This document shows, in pieces, positions 1 through 10,979 of a stretch of 60,642 nt of DNA. The position numbers and the translations under genes were made by a program. Each line of letters opens with the position of its first letter. Position 1 is the stretch's first letter. Below the pieces are notes generated by a model. The model had not been told where the DNA came from. It made no database searches and worked only from the letters and a program-made list of their open reading frames with translations. This DNA is from Pontiellaceae bacterium B12219. Lineage in GTDB: Bacteria > Verrucomicrobiota > Kiritimatiellia > Kiritimatiellales > Pontiellaceae. The stretch lies in contig JARNMJ010000024.1 of the NCBI GenBank assembly GCA_029432795.1, positions 1 through 60,642 of the forward strand. The letters are read 5' to 3'.

Positions 1-197
1 GATGCTATTCGTACTTCCATAAGTTGGAAACATACCGCCTCCGGGCTCATTCATCCACGGGAAATCCCGTGGTGTTCTGTCTTCGACCGCATAAAACCCT
101 CTTAGACCTCGCTACCCTTCATGTGCTCATGGCCGGGAATGCTTTCACAAACATGGCCATAGCGTTTCCAGTTGCTACTGTTTTCACTACACAGATC

Positions 198-239
198 GGC
201 CGCCCGAAGCAACAGGGGAAGACGTTCCTCCGGGCGGCC
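198..239 (-). terminator. GC-rich hairpin after the EF-hand gene
   Basis: GGCCGCCCG pairs with CGGGCGGCC across a 24-nt loop, beginning about 10 nt past the stop of the minus-strand EF-hand gene. No T tract follows, so it may be an mRNA end-protecting structure rather than an intrinsic terminator. A second small hairpin (CCACGGG, loop AAAT, CCCGTGG) lies at 55-72. I see no credible gene in 1-248. Confidence 0.3.
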
Positions 240-248
240 CATACTGCA

Positions 249-734
249 TTAGCGGCGGCCGCGCGGAGGGGGACCGCTCGGCGCTTCGTCTTCGCCAAGA
301 TATCCATCGTTGTTCTTATCTAATTGGGAAAAATGTTCTGACGGCCCATCGAACTCGTCCGCAGAAACTTTACCGTCTTTATCCTTATCCAACCGGGCAA
401 CAAACCCGCCTTCATCCGCCGGATCCTGTCCTCGCTGCGGACGCTGCTTCTGCTGCAGGCCACGCTCCTCGCTCTGATTTTTTCCCTGCTCCTCCTGAGG
501 AGGGCCGGTCGGCGCTTCGCTTTCGCTGATATAGCCATCGCCGTTTTTATCGAACTGAGAAAAATGTTCTGCGGGGCCGTCGAACTCGGTTTCCGAAATC
601 TGCCCGTCCTTATCCTTATCCAGCTTCGAAATGAATCCGGCAGCACCGGATGTCTGCTGATTTTCCTCTCGTCCCCGCTGTGCCATGGCGGTGCCTGCTG
701 CAAGTAGAAGCAAAACAGCTAATTGAATCTTCAT
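249..734 (-). CDS. secreted protein with four EF-hand loops
   Basis: 161 aa. A signal peptide (residues 1-19, ending AMAQ) points to export. Four canonical calcium loops are visible at residues 39-50, 62-73, 116-127 and 139-150 (DKDKDGQISETE, DKNGDGYISESE, DKDKDGKVSADE, DKNNDGYLGEDE). They form two tandem pairs, each with an EFDGP-x-EHF linker, separated by a Gln/Glu/Arg-rich stretch; this looks like an internal duplication. AGGAGG precedes the ATG at good spacing. The gene is divergent from a two-component system whose sensor carries the same EFDGP-type pair, so a joint role in calcium sensing or buffering is inferred. No catalytic domain is present. Confidence 0.85.
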   Translation of the reverse strand: MKIQLAVLLLLAAGTAMAQRGREENQQTSGAAGFISKLDKDKDGQISETEFDGPAEHFSQFDKNGDGYISESEAPTGPPQEEQGKNQSEERGLQQKQRPQRGQDPADEGGFVARLDKDKDGKVSADEFDGPSEHFSQLDKNNDGYLGEDEAPSGPPPRGRR

Positions 735-876
735 GACTGACCTCCTTGAGTGAGTTGTTTTTGATGACGGGATTCATTGGAACAGGGAAAGATGACGCGA
801 AACCGCGCGCGTTTATGAATGTTTTGTCATGATAAATCCTTGGCCGTTCATCGCCGTTCTGTGGTATCCAGTTCCC

Positions 877-1548
877 ATGAAAATTTTAATCGTTGAAGAC
901 GATCAGAAGATTGCCTCCTTTGTAAAAAAAGGACTGAAGGAACAGGGGTATGTGGTGGATGCCTGCCATAACGGCGACGAAGGATATAATCTGGCATCCG
1001 GCGAATCCTATGATGTGATCCTGCTCGACATCATGCTGCCGGGCCGCGACGGACTCAGCATTCTGCGCTCACTGCGTGAGGAGAAAAATACCGTACCGGT
1101 TATTCTGCTCACTGCACGCAGCGGACTGGATGAACGGGTGGAAGGGCTCAATCTGGGCGCGGACGACTACCTGCCGAAACCCTTTTTCATGGAAGAACTC
1201 ATTGCCCGAATTATTGCCGTCAGCCGGCGCTCTTCGGGCGATCAACTGAGTGTCATGCATCATGACGACCTCACCCTGAATCTGATTACCCGGGAGGTGA
1301 AACGCGCCGATGAATCGCTGGAACTGACCAGCCGCGAATTCAACCTGCTCGAACTCCTGATGCGCTCCCCCGGCCGGGTCTATTCCCGCACCCAGCTGCT
1401 CGAACATGTTTGGGGCTACGACTTTGATCCTCAGACCAACGTCGTCGACGTCTATATTCGCCGCGTCCGGGGCAAAATTGATCCCCCCCACTCCGGCTCA
1501 CTCATCGAAACCGTCCGAGGCGTCGGCTATCGCTTCAAAGCGGAATAA
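877..1548 (+). CDS. OmpR/PhoB-type response regulator
   Basis: 224 aa from the ATG at 877. An in-frame ATG at 829 would add 16 non-conserved residues, whereas MKILIVEDD is the usual receiver start. Receiver domain about 1-115 with the acidic pair in IVEDD, phospho-acceptor Asp51 in LLDIMLPGRDG, Thr in LLTAR and Lys in LPKPF. Winged-helix DNA-binding domain about 125-222 with ELTSREFNLLELL and VDVYIRRVRGKI. The closest known style is CusR/CopR-like regulators. It is followed after 23 bp by its kinase and presumably forms an operon with it; the divergent EF-hand gene is a candidate target. Confidence 0.92.
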   Translation: MKILIVEDDQKIASFVKKGLKEQGYVVDACHNGDEGYNLASGESYDVILLDIMLPGRDGLSILRSLREEKNTVPVILLTARSGLDERVEGLNLGADDYLPKPFFMEELIARIIAVSRRSSGDQLSVMHHDDLTLNLITREVKRADESLELTSREFNLLELLMRSPGRVYSRTQLLEHVWGYDFDPQTNVVDVYIRRVRGKIDPPHSGSLIETVRGVGYRFKAE

Positions 1549-1571
1549 TTCCGCCGTACTCATTACGTACG

Positions 1572-3149
1572 ATGAAACTCTCCTTTAAATTTAAAATCGC
1601 CACCCTTTCGTTCGCCGTTTCCGGTGCACTGCTGACCACATTCGGCATCACCTTCTTTGCCTTCATCTACTCTTCCGGCATCGAACGCATGGACCGCGAA
1701 CTCCGCTCACTGGCAGAAGTTCCCATACGCGCAGAACATCCGCCCGAATACTGGAAGCAGTTTGGCGACTCCCTTAAATTTATTCAGGGCGAAAGCCGCG
1801 CTGAACGCCTGTCCATGATCGTCCGGGACCGTTTCAACAAGGTTCTGTTCCAATCCGAAAATGCACGTCCGCAATTCGACCGGCTTCCGCTCCCAGACAT
1901 TCCGGACACAGCCCTTCCGGACGAAAAACCTCAACATGCCCACCTCTTCCTTAAACGAAATGATTTCAACAACGACGGGAAAGTGACTCCCGATGAATTC
2001 GATGGCCCGCCGGATATGTTTCGCTTTTCAGATAAAAACAAAGACGGTGCGATTGACCTGGAGGAAGCGGCAACGCTGCGCGGCCGCGGACAACGCCCCG
2101 GCCCGAGAGGCGGCCCCGCCCCCCATCTCCCGACGAACTCCGGCTTTTACACCATGGAACTTCCGTTCGAAAACTGGCGGGTCGGCATTTTCCGAAATGC
2201 CGAAATTACCATCGTTGCCGCACTCAACATGGATTCCTTCAATGCCGAAGTGAATGGCTTCCGAACCGCCTTCATGATTGCCGTTCCCCTCGGACTGCTC
2301 ATTCTCGGATTTATGGGGTGGTACCTCGCAGGCCGCGCCATGAAACCCGTCGCAGCCATTGCAGACACCGCCGAAGGCATAACCGCCAAAGGTCTCGACC
2401 AGCGTATTCCAAAGGTTGGAAACGATATTGAACTCGAACGTCTGGTTTCCGTTTCGAACAACATGCTCGACCGATTGGAAAAGAGCTATCATCAGGCCGT
2501 CCGTTTCAGTGCCGATGCCGCACACGAGCTCCAGACCCCGCTCACCATTCTGCAGGGCGAACTCGACAATGCCATCCAGAGCTCGGTCGACGGCTCCGAA
2601 GAACAGCAGCGCTACAGCATGCTGCTTGAAGAACTGGGCAACCTCAAAGCCGTCGTGCAAAAACTCCTCCTGCTCGCCCATGCCGATGAAGGCCGGCTGA
2701 ATGTCAGCCCGCAATCCGTGGATCTAAGCGACCTGATCTTCAACGCCACGGAAGATCTTGAAATCATGGCCCCCGAACTTCTGATTGAAACCCGCATACA
2801 GAAACCCGTGGACATTCAGTCAGACCCCGCGCTGCTCAATCAGACGATTCGGAATATGACCTCCAATGTCGCAAAATATACCGCCCCCGGCGGACGAGTT
2901 GTCTTCATTCTGGAACAGGATGAAAATACCGTCCGCTTTACACTGGAAAACTCCGCCCCGCCGATTCCGGAAGAAGATCGCCCCCTGCTCTTCGAACGCT
3001 TCCACCGCGTGGAAAAATCGCGTACCACCACCGGCTCCGGTCTGGGCCTCAGCCTCGCCCGCGAAATCGCCCGCGCCCACGGCGGAGATCTCGTGCTGAA
3101 CCTCTATAAAGACGGCATGGTTTCGTTCACGCTCTGCCTTCCCGTTTGA
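1572..3149 (+). CDS. sensor histidine kinase with periplasmic EF-hand pair
   Basis: 525 aa. TM1 about residues 11-33 and TM2 about 233-254 enclose a roughly 200-residue periplasmic region. That region contains two EF-hand loops at 131-142 (D-x-N-x-D-G-K-V-T-x-x-E) and 154-165 (D-x-N-x-D-G-A-I-D-x-x-E), joined by EFDGPPDMF. Then come HAMP, a dimerisation domain with the phospho-acceptor His in AAHELQTPL (about 318), an N box (IRNMTSNVAKYT) and a G box (GSGLGLSLAREI). A kinase sensor containing EF-hands is not the usual architecture and suggests direct sensing of external Ca2+; this is inference. Cognate regulator is immediately upstream. An exact copy of the 15-bp palindrome lies inside at 2407-2421. 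Confidence 0.9.
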   Translation: MKLSFKFKIATLSFAVSGALLTTFGITFFAFIYSSGIERMDRELRSLAEVPIRAEHPPEYWKQFGDSLKFIQGESRAERLSMIVRDRFNKVLFQSENARPQFDRLPLPDIPDTALPDEKPQHAHLFLKRNDFNNDGKVTPDEFDGPPDMFRFSDKNKDGAIDLEEAATLRGRGQRPGPRGGPAPHLPTNSGFYTMELPFENWRVGIFRNAEITIVAALNMDSFNAEVNGFRTAFMIAVPLGLLILGFMGWYLAGRAMKPVAAIADTAEGITAKGLDQRIPKVGNDIELERLVSVSNNMLDRLEKSYHQAVRFSADAAHELQTPLTILQGELDNAIQSSVDGSEEQQRYSMLLEELGNLKAVVQKLLLLAHADEGRLNVSPQSVDLSDLIFNATEDLEIMAPELLIETRIQKPVDIQSDPALLNQTIRNMTSNVAKYTAPGGRVVFILEQDENTVRFTLENSAPPIPEEDRPLLFERFHRVEKSRTTTGSGLGLSLAREIARAHGGDLVLNLYKDGMVSFTLCLPV

Positions 3150-5237
<2,088 letters not shown>

Positions 5238-5254
5238 AACAGGAAGAACGAATT

Positions 5255-5701
5255 ATGATACTCGACACATTGGAAAATGCCGCGAAATATGCAGGACTTA
5301 AGAATGGCCTTTCGGAAGGGTTTGGCTTTCTGGACCAGCCCGACGTGGCAGAATTGAAACCCGGTAAATATGAAATTTCGGGCGATCTGGTTTTTGCCAT
5401 TGTGGAAAAGAACGAGGGACGCAAGATTGCGGATGGGAAACTGGAAGCCCACCGGAAGTATATGGATATTCAGTATATCATCAGCGGCAATGAAAGCATG
5501 GGTTGGAGCCCTCGCGCGGATTTGACCGGCTCCGAGGGCTATGACCCGAAGCGGGATCTGGAATTCTTCACCGATGCTCCGCAGAGCATCGTGAAAGTTC
5601 CGCCGGGTTCCTTCACCATCTTTCTTCCTTCCGACGCACATCTTCCAGGCATTGGAACCGGACCGATCCATAAGATCGTGATTAAAGTTGCTGTGGACTG
5701 A
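5255..5701 (+). CDS. YhcH/YjgK/YiaL family protein
   Basis: 148 aa, full length for this family of small cupin-like proteins (NanQ/YhcH type), some members of which act in sialic acid or sugar acid metabolism. Recognisable stretches are the KYEISGDLVFAIVEK strand, AHRKYMDIQYIISG, and the C-terminal PPGSFTIFLPSDAHLPG; conserved Glu and His residues are candidate metal ligands. The ATG follows an AGGAAG about 8 nt upstream. Substrate cannot be told here; the neighbourhood (ligA, bamA) gives no hint. An exact palindrome copy is inside at 5643-5657. Confidence 0.85.
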   Translation: MILDTLENAAKYAGLKNGLSEGFGFLDQPDVAELKPGKYEISGDLVFAIVEKNEGRKIADGKLEAHRKYMDIQYIISGNESMGWSPRADLTGSEGYDPKRDLEFFTDAPQSIVKVPPGSFTIFLPSDAHLPGIGTGPIHKIVIKVAVD

Positions 5702-5702
5702 G

Positions 5703-5744
5703 GAAACCTGAAACCTGAAACCTGAAACCTGAAACCTGAAACCT
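5703..5744. repeat. six tandem copies of GAAACCT
   Basis: Six uninterrupted 7-bp units fill the gap between the convergent YhcH and bamA genes. A partial inverted counterpart (CAAGTTTCAAGTTTC, about 5771-5785) follows, so the RNA of either strand could fold back. It is not a CRISPR: units are 7 bp with no spacers. Confidence 0.9.
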
Positions 5745-5784
5745 GATTTTTAATTTCCAGGTTCACACTTCAAGTTTCAAGTTT

Positions 5785-8100
5785 CTAAAAGGTATGTCCG
5801 ATCAGGAAGTTGAAGCGACCGCTTCCGTCCATATAGCGTGAGTCATAGGTGATCGGCCAGGCGTAGTCGAGATTGAGCGGGAATCCCGGCAGATCGAGCC
5901 GTAATCCGATGCCCCAGTCGTCGGCATAGCTGGATGTATCGAAATCCCACGAATCCACATTCACAAAACCCCAGTCGTAGAAAACAGCACCGCGTATTTT
6001 GTTCCAGATCGGGTACGTCAGTTCTCCACTCCAGTAGGCAGAACTGTTACCGCCCACCGGATCGCCCGTCGCCGGATCGGTGGGACCGACTTCTCGGTAT
6101 TCAAAACCACGCAGCGTATAAGATCCCCCCAGAAACAGGCGGTCGAAAATCGGCACACCGGCCCCATAGGTTGTAGCGTTGGCTTTGCTGTCGCTATAGG
6201 CTTCAACGGATTCAATTTGTCCACGCAGATTAAAAATCATATCCCCGATCAATGCCCAATATTTAGAGGAACGAACCCGCAATCCGAAAATATCGGTTTG
6301 TCCGCCCAGCGGTCCACCGGCGACATAGGGCGTCACCGTTGTTTTGGTTCCGCGCGACGGGTTGAAATAACGATCGCGCGAGTCGTAGGTCCAGTCGTAT
6401 TCCAGGCTGCTGCTGGTACGCCTTCCCGCTTCATCCTTAATGGCCTGGGAAGCAGAACTATCCACATCAAAAACATTGTACTGCTCCAGCGTGTAGGACA
6501 GATTTCCTCGGGTAAAACGGGAAAGCGGCTTCCCGAGCGACAGACGGAACCCGTTGTTTTCCTGATCGTATGCATCGGAAAAATAGCGTGCTTCATGATG
6601 GAACAAGTCGATGCCAAACGAAAGCTGCCGATTCAGAAACCACGGTTCTACAAAAGAAATATCCAGGTCGTTTCGTTCGGTACCGAGCTGCGCCCGAATT
6701 TTAAATTTCTGACCGGCCCCGATCGGCGGCCACGTTTTCCAGTTAAAATTACCCTGCGAAAGTTCAACATATCCCACCAGAGAGTCCACACTGGAGAACC
6801 CGACACCGGCCGAGAACTGCCCGGTTGGTTTTTCTTCCACCTGGACATTCACGTCGTACCGATCGCCTTCGCCGGTTGAATCCGGATTGATGGTGACAAT
6901 TTCAAAGAAGTTCAGGTTGCGCAGTCGGTTTTCCGAGGTCTGGATGCGGCTGCGGTTATATTTTTCTCCGGGATACATCACGAGTTCCCGGCGGATCACC
7001 TTATCGAGCGTTCGCTCATTTCCATTAATGTTGACCGCTTTAATATAGCCGATCGAACCCTCGGTCACGTCGTACACAATGTTAACGACACCGCTTTCTG
7101 CATTGGCATCGTATATCGGGGTTACCCCGGTACGAACATATCCGCGGTTGCCGTAAAAAGCACGGATCGCTTCGCTGGCACTTTCCGCATTTTCCACCGA
7201 GGCAATGTCGCCGGCCTGGAGGCGGATGCCCTGCCGGATTTCCCGTTCCGAAAAACTTTCCATTCCAACAATCGAAATCTTACCGATCCGATAGCGCTGG
7301 CCTTCATCGATTTTAAAAATCAATTTTGATTTTTTCGGATCACTGTCTTCCAGAATCGGTTCTGCAACCTTCACATCCAGAAATCCGTTATTCATATAGA
7401 ACGACTTCAGCGAATACACATCGGAATCAACAACTTCGCTCTTATATTTTCCGGAACCGGTGATGAACGACCACCACCTTTTTCTCTTCTGCTGAATTAC
7501 CTTCGACAACTTCTTACTGTCGATAATGTCGTTGCCTTGAAATTCAATATATTTGATGGCCATCTTGGGGCCTTCATCAATTCGGAATGCCACATCCACT
7601 GTATTCAATTCGTCGTTAACCTTGGAGGTCCAGGTGACTTTCACATCCGGATACCAATAGTCGCGATACGCTTCCTTGATTTTCGCGGCCGCCATTTCGA
7701 ACGTGGAGTCGTCGGCAAACTGACCGATTTCCAGTTCGCTCTTTTTATTGATTTTTCGACCGCTTTTTTTACCGCCGATGATCGCAATCCGGCGCAAACG
7801 ATGTTTTGAGACCACCGTGTAAACCAAGACAACACCATCCGGTTCCACATCCATCCGCGCATTCACATACGTGTAGCGGCCCGACTCGCGCATGCGGTTG
7901 ACGTCAATGGCAATAGAAGAGAGGATAACCTCCCGGTCCGGAACCTGTTCCCCAACAGAAAAGGACGTAAAGGCAGAAACTGAACTGATGTCGTAGGATT
8001 CACCGGCCTGATTTACAATGCGGATGTCTTTGATGACCTCGGCACGGGCAAACAGAGTGGTTAATACTACAGCGAAAATCGTTACAGCTTTTTTCATCAA
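5785..8100 (-). CDS. bamA: outer membrane protein assembly factor BamA
   Basis: 771 aa. Signal peptide 1-20 (ending FARAE), then five POTRA-like repeats to about residue 420, then a 16-strand Omp85 barrel. The barrel shows the loop-6 hallmark GGSYTLRGFEYREVGP and the protein ends in phenylalanine (LIGHTF), as expected of a beta-barrel signal. It inserts barrel proteins into the outer membrane and so shows the organism is diderm. It is the last gene of the minus-strand block, 20 bp after dnaB; an exact 15-bp palindrome occupies that gap. Confidence 0.93.
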   Translation of the reverse strand: MMKKAVTIFAVVLTTLFARAEVIKDIRIVNQAGESYDISSVSAFTSFSVGEQVPDREVILSSIAIDVNRMRESGRYTYVNARMDVEPDGVVLVYTVVSKHRLRRIAIIGGKKSGRKINKKSELEIGQFADDSTFEMAAAKIKEAYRDYWYPDVKVTWTSKVNDELNTVDVAFRIDEGPKMAIKYIEFQGNDIIDSKKLSKVIQQKRKRWWSFITGSGKYKSEVVDSDVYSLKSFYMNNGFLDVKVAEPILEDSDPKKSKLIFKIDEGQRYRIGKISIVGMESFSEREIRQGIRLQAGDIASVENAESASEAIRAFYGNRGYVRTGVTPIYDANAESGVVNIVYDVTEGSIGYIKAVNINGNERTLDKVIRRELVMYPGEKYNRSRIQTSENRLRNLNFFEIVTINPDSTGEGDRYDVNVQVEEKPTGQFSAGVGFSSVDSLVGYVELSQGNFNWKTWPPIGAGQKFKIRAQLGTERNDLDISFVEPWFLNRQLSFGIDLFHHEARYFSDAYDQENNGFRLSLGKPLSRFTRGNLSYTLEQYNVFDVDSSASQAIKDEAGRRTSSSLEYDWTYDSRDRYFNPSRGTKTTVTPYVAGGPLGGQTDIFGLRVRSSKYWALIGDMIFNLRGQIESVEAYSDSKANATTYGAGVPIFDRLFLGGSYTLRGFEYREVGPTDPATGDPVGGNSSAYWSGELTYPIWNKIRGAVFYDWGFVNVDSWDFDTSSYADDWGIGLRLDLPGFPLNLDYAWPITYDSRYMDGSGRFNFLIGHTF

Positions 8101-8104
8101 AACG

Positions 8105-8119
8105 TTCCAGAGGTTGGAA
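8105..8119. repeat. 15-bp palindrome, intergenic copy (dnaB-bamA)
   Basis: TTCCAG-AGG-TTGGAA, an exact match to TTCCAR-N3-YTGGAA. It fills the 20-bp dnaB-bamA gap, just upstream of the bamA start, with no T tract. Confidence 0.9.
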
Positions 8120-8120
8120 A

Positions 8121-9506
8121 TTATTCATTATCGGGAGAGTAATCATCGTCGATATCCGCGCGGTCTTCAAACCGGGTATATTCACGAATGAATGAGAGTT
8201 TGACATCGCCGGTCGCCCCATGGCGGAATTTGGCAATATCGAGTATAGCAAGATTGTCGGTATTCCGGTCATCGCCCTGCTTATAATAACTCGGGCGATA
8301 CAGCAGCCAGACCATATCCGCGTCCTGCTCAATCGCTCCCGAGTCGCGCAAGTGCGACAGCTTCGGAATATTGTCGCCCGTACTTTCCGCCGCACGGCTG
8401 AGCTGAGAAAGCACAATAACCGGCACATCCAGCTCTTTGGCCATGGCTTTGACGGCCCCGGAAATTGCCATCGTTTCACGTTGCCGGCCATCTTTGGCAA
8501 ATTTGCTGTAGTTCATCAACTGCAGGTAGTCGATGACGATCAGTTGAATTCCGTAGCGGCTTTTGAGCCGGCGCGCTCTTGAACGGAGCTCTACGGCTTC
8601 CAGACCGGGTGTGTCGTCGATATAAATCTGGGCTTTGGAAAGTTTGTCTACAGCACGCGTCAGCCGGGCATGTTCATCATTCGTCAAACCGCGGCCATCT
8701 TTTAATTTGTACGCCGCAACTTTGGCATTGGAAAACAACATACGTTTCACCAGCTGCTCACGCGACATTTCCAAACTAAACACCGCAACGGGAACGGGCT
8801 CGCCATGTAAACCAATCGCCGCATTCTCCGCAATGTTCAGCGCAAGCGATGTTTTTCCCATCGCCGGACGAGCCGCAAGCACGATCATGTCCGTCTTTTG
8901 CAGACCGCCGAGATGCTTATTGAGCTCCATGAAACCGGTGGTCACCCCCGTGACAAGCTGATTCGGGTCGGTGTTTTCGATTTCGATAAAGGCATTGCGA
9001 ACCGAATCTTTCCAGTCCGGAATGGTTTCGGATCCGTGGTCGCTCAGCTTGAACAGCGAGGCTTCCGCTTCGCCCACGAGTACACTGGCTTCCTCTTCTG
9101 CTTTGTAGGCGGCGTCAATCGTTTGAGCCGACTGTTCAATCAGCATGCGGTATAACCGCTTTTCCATTACGATATCGCAATAGAACTCAACGTGGGCGGA
9201 AACCAGCGTGCTGTCCTGCAGCTGTACGAGGTAGTCATAGCCTCCGACTTTTTCAAGGGCGTTATGACTTTTGAGCCATTCACCGATGGTGATGGCATCC
9301 ATGGGCATATTGGCCTGACTCATGTCGACCAGATGCTCAAAAAGCGCCTGATGCCGCCGATCGTAAAAACAGTCGGGACCCAGTCGCTTCGTCAGGCATT
9401 TATCAAGGGACCCAGACGGATCAAGCAGAATGGAACCTAAAACCCCCCGCTCGGCTTCTTCGCTGTGCGGGGGGATTCTCAGTCCTGCTGAATCCCCATG
9501 GATCAT
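8121..9506 (-). CDS. dnaB: replicative DNA helicase DnaB
   Basis: 461 aa, usual length. N-terminal primase-interaction domain (about 8-110, beginning IPPHSEEAERGVLGSIL) and RecA-like helicase domain with Walker A ARPAMGKTSLALN, Walker B LIVIDYLQLM, and the DnaB C-terminal RHGATGDVKLSF motif. Unwinds DNA at the fork. Its ATG overlaps the rplI stop by 4 nt (ATGA type), so translation is probably coupled. rplI-dnaB adjacency is common in bacteria. Confidence 0.97.
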   Translation of the reverse strand: MIHGDSAGLRIPPHSEEAERGVLGSILLDPSGSLDKCLTKRLGPDCFYDRRHQALFEHLVDMSQANMPMDAITIGEWLKSHNALEKVGGYDYLVQLQDSTLVSAHVEFYCDIVMEKRLYRMLIEQSAQTIDAAYKAEEEASVLVGEAEASLFKLSDHGSETIPDWKDSVRNAFIEIENTDPNQLVTGVTTGFMELNKHLGGLQKTDMIVLAARPAMGKTSLALNIAENAAIGLHGEPVPVAVFSLEMSREQLVKRMLFSNAKVAAYKLKDGRGLTNDEHARLTRAVDKLSKAQIYIDDTPGLEAVELRSRARRLKSRYGIQLIVIDYLQLMNYSKFAKDGRQRETMAISGAVKAMAKELDVPVIVLSQLSRAAESTGDNIPKLSHLRDSGAIEQDADMVWLLYRPSYYKQGDDRNTDNLAILDIAKFRHGATGDVKLSFIREYTRFEDRADIDDDYSPDNE

Positions 9507-9955
9507 TTCTCTTCGACGATCCAGACCTTAAGCGTTGCAGAGACTTCCGGATGCAGTTTAATCGTAACGTCAAAGACGCCGAGTTCGTGCAACGGAGCAG
9601 CCAGTACAACTTTGGACTTCTCAATTTCAAGTCCTTGCTCGGCCAGTTTTTCGAGAATCTGCGAAACACCAACAGAACCGAACATTTTTCCGGTTTCGCC
9701 AACTTTTGCAGCGATGGTGCATTCGAGACCTTCGATTTTCTTCAGAATTTCTTCCGCAGCGGATTTTTCCTTTTGAAGCTGTACGAGGCGTTCAGCACGC
9801 TTTTTCTCGATCTGACGCTTCTTGCCTTCGGTTACCTCCGAGGCAATTCCACGCGGAAACAGGAAGTTGCGGGCATAACCGTCTGCAACTTTAACCACAT
9901 CTCCCTCAATACCCAGGCCTTCCACCTGGTCCATCAATAAAACTTCAGTAGCCAT
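9503..9955 (-). CDS. rplI: 50S ribosomal protein L9
   Basis: 150 aa, full length. N-terminal domain motif VEGLGIEGDVVKVADGYARNFLFP is diagnostic, followed by the long connecting helix (about 41-75) and the C-terminal rRNA-binding domain with KMFGSVG. Part of the rpsF-ssb-rpsR-rplI set; 16 bp after rpsR. Confidence 0.97.
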   Translation of the reverse strand: MATEVLLMDQVEGLGIEGDVVKVADGYARNFLFPRGIASEVTEGKKRQIEKKRAERLVQLQKEKSAAEEILKKIEGLECTIAAKVGETGKMFGSVGVSQILEKLAEQGLEIEKSKVVLAAPLHELGVFDVTIKLHPEVSATLKVWIVEEK

Positions 9956-9971
9956 TTTGCGTACTCCTTTT

Positions 9972-10202
9972 CTAGCGAACGAGGCCCATCACACGGGCAC
10001 GGCGGATGGCTTTTTTAATGTGACGCTGCTGCTGGGCGTTAGCACCTGTAATACGGCCGGGCAGAATTTTACCGCGATCGGTCATAAATTTCTTAAGCAG
10101 TTCAGCATCCTTATAATCGACCGAGGTAACTCCACGGAGGAGCTCTGGGTCGCGCTTGTAATCATCTCTATCTCTACTATTATTGTTACGACGCATTGTC
10201 AT
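9972..10202 (-). CDS. rpsR: 30S ribosomal protein S18
   Basis: 76 aa, typical. The core shows [21 protein letters not shown] and [19 protein letters not shown], the family signature. The N-terminus is Arg/Asn-rich ([12 protein letters not shown]). Lies between ssb (9-bp gap) and rplI in the standard order. Confidence 0.96.
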   Translation of the reverse strand: MTMRRNNNSRDRDDYKRDPELLRGVTSVDYKDAELLKKFMTDRGKILPGRITGANAQQQRHIKKAIRRARVMGLVR

Positions 10203-10211
10203 ATCCTTTCT

Positions 10212-10649
10212 CTAAAACGGCACATCATCGTCATCGTCCACATGCGGCTCGGGACGCTGCGGTGCAGTATCCTGTGAAGCAATTGCGGATGGTGCCGCGG
10301 AAAATTCCGTACCTTTACCGGGTGAACCCAGGAACTGAACACGGTCTGCACGTACACGCAGCTTACTCCGCTTCTCGCCCTGCTGATTTTCCCATTGATC
10401 CAGCTGCAACCGGCCTTCTACAAAAACCGGAGAACCCTTCTGAAGAAACTCGGCCGAAGTTTCGGCCTGTCGTCCCCATACTACAACATCCACAAAGCAG
10501 GTTTGTTCCACCGTTTCTCCTGCTTTATTTTTGAAGTTCTCGTTAATCGCCAGCCCCAAATCCGCAACAGCAGTGCCCGTCGGCGTGTACCGGATTTCCG
10601 GATTACGCGTCAGGTTGCCCATCAACAGCACTCGGTTATAGCTGGCCAT
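10212..10649 (-). CDS. ssb: single-stranded DNA-binding protein
   Basis: 145 aa. OB fold about 3-105 (YNRVLLMGNLTRNPEIRYTP, CFVDVVVWGRQAE), a short Pro/Ala/Gln linker and the acidic tail DDDDDVPF used to recruit partner proteins. Placed between rpsF and rpsR as in many bacteria. The upstream gap to rpsF is only 5 bp. Confidence 0.97.
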   Translation of the reverse strand: MASYNRVLLMGNLTRNPEIRYTPTGTAVADLGLAINENFKNKAGETVEQTCFVDVVVWGRQAETSAEFLQKGSPVFVEGRLQLDQWENQQGEKRSKLRVRADRVQFLGSPGKGTEFSAAPSAIASQDTAPQRPEPHVDDDDDVPF

Positions 10650-10654
10650 AGCGT

Positions 10655-10963
10655 TTACGCCTCCTGTGCGGCGGCCACTCCGTTGGCGACAACAAACTGA
10701 TAACGGAACACATTGGTGGCCAGTTTCAAGCGGGCTTTGAACGCATCAATCTTGGTGCCTTCAATCTTGAACATAATCACTACATACAGACCAGCCTTCT
10801 GCTTTTTCAGCGAACGGGCAAAGGCCTTTTTTCCCATACGGGTTGTGATTTCGATGGAGCCACCCAATTTCTCGAGCTCGTCCTTCACGCTACCGATGGC
10901 CTGGTCGAGTCCTTCCTCGTCCAACACCTCCGGAAAGATGAACAGTCCTTCATATGTATTCAA
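10655..10963 (-). CDS. rpsF: 30S ribosomal protein S6
   Basis: 102 aa. MNTYEGLFIFPEVLDEEG start, then the alpha/beta ferredoxin-like S6 fold with KKAFARSLKKQKAGLYVVIMF. No glutamate-rich tail. First gene of the rpsF-ssb-rpsR-rplI unit; 16 bp after pth. Confidence 0.95.
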   Translation of the reverse strand: MNTYEGLFIFPEVLDEEGLDQAIGSVKDELEKLGGSIEITTRMGKKAFARSLKKQKAGLYVVIMFKIEGTKIDAFKARLKLATNVFRYQFVVANGVAAAQEA

Positions 10964-10979
10964 TGGTATTCTCCTATAC

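Noticed and set aside
24-323. 99-aa open frame at the left edge
   Set aside because: It overlaps the EF-hand gene in antisense, has no ribosome site and no recognisable protein features.
2028-2714. 228-aa frame antisense to the histidine kinase
   Set aside because: The sense strand encodes a full set of kinase motifs; the antisense frame has low-complexity shadow composition.
5703-5744. CRISPR-like direct repeats
   Set aside because: Units are only 7 bp, directly adjacent, without spacers; no cas genes.
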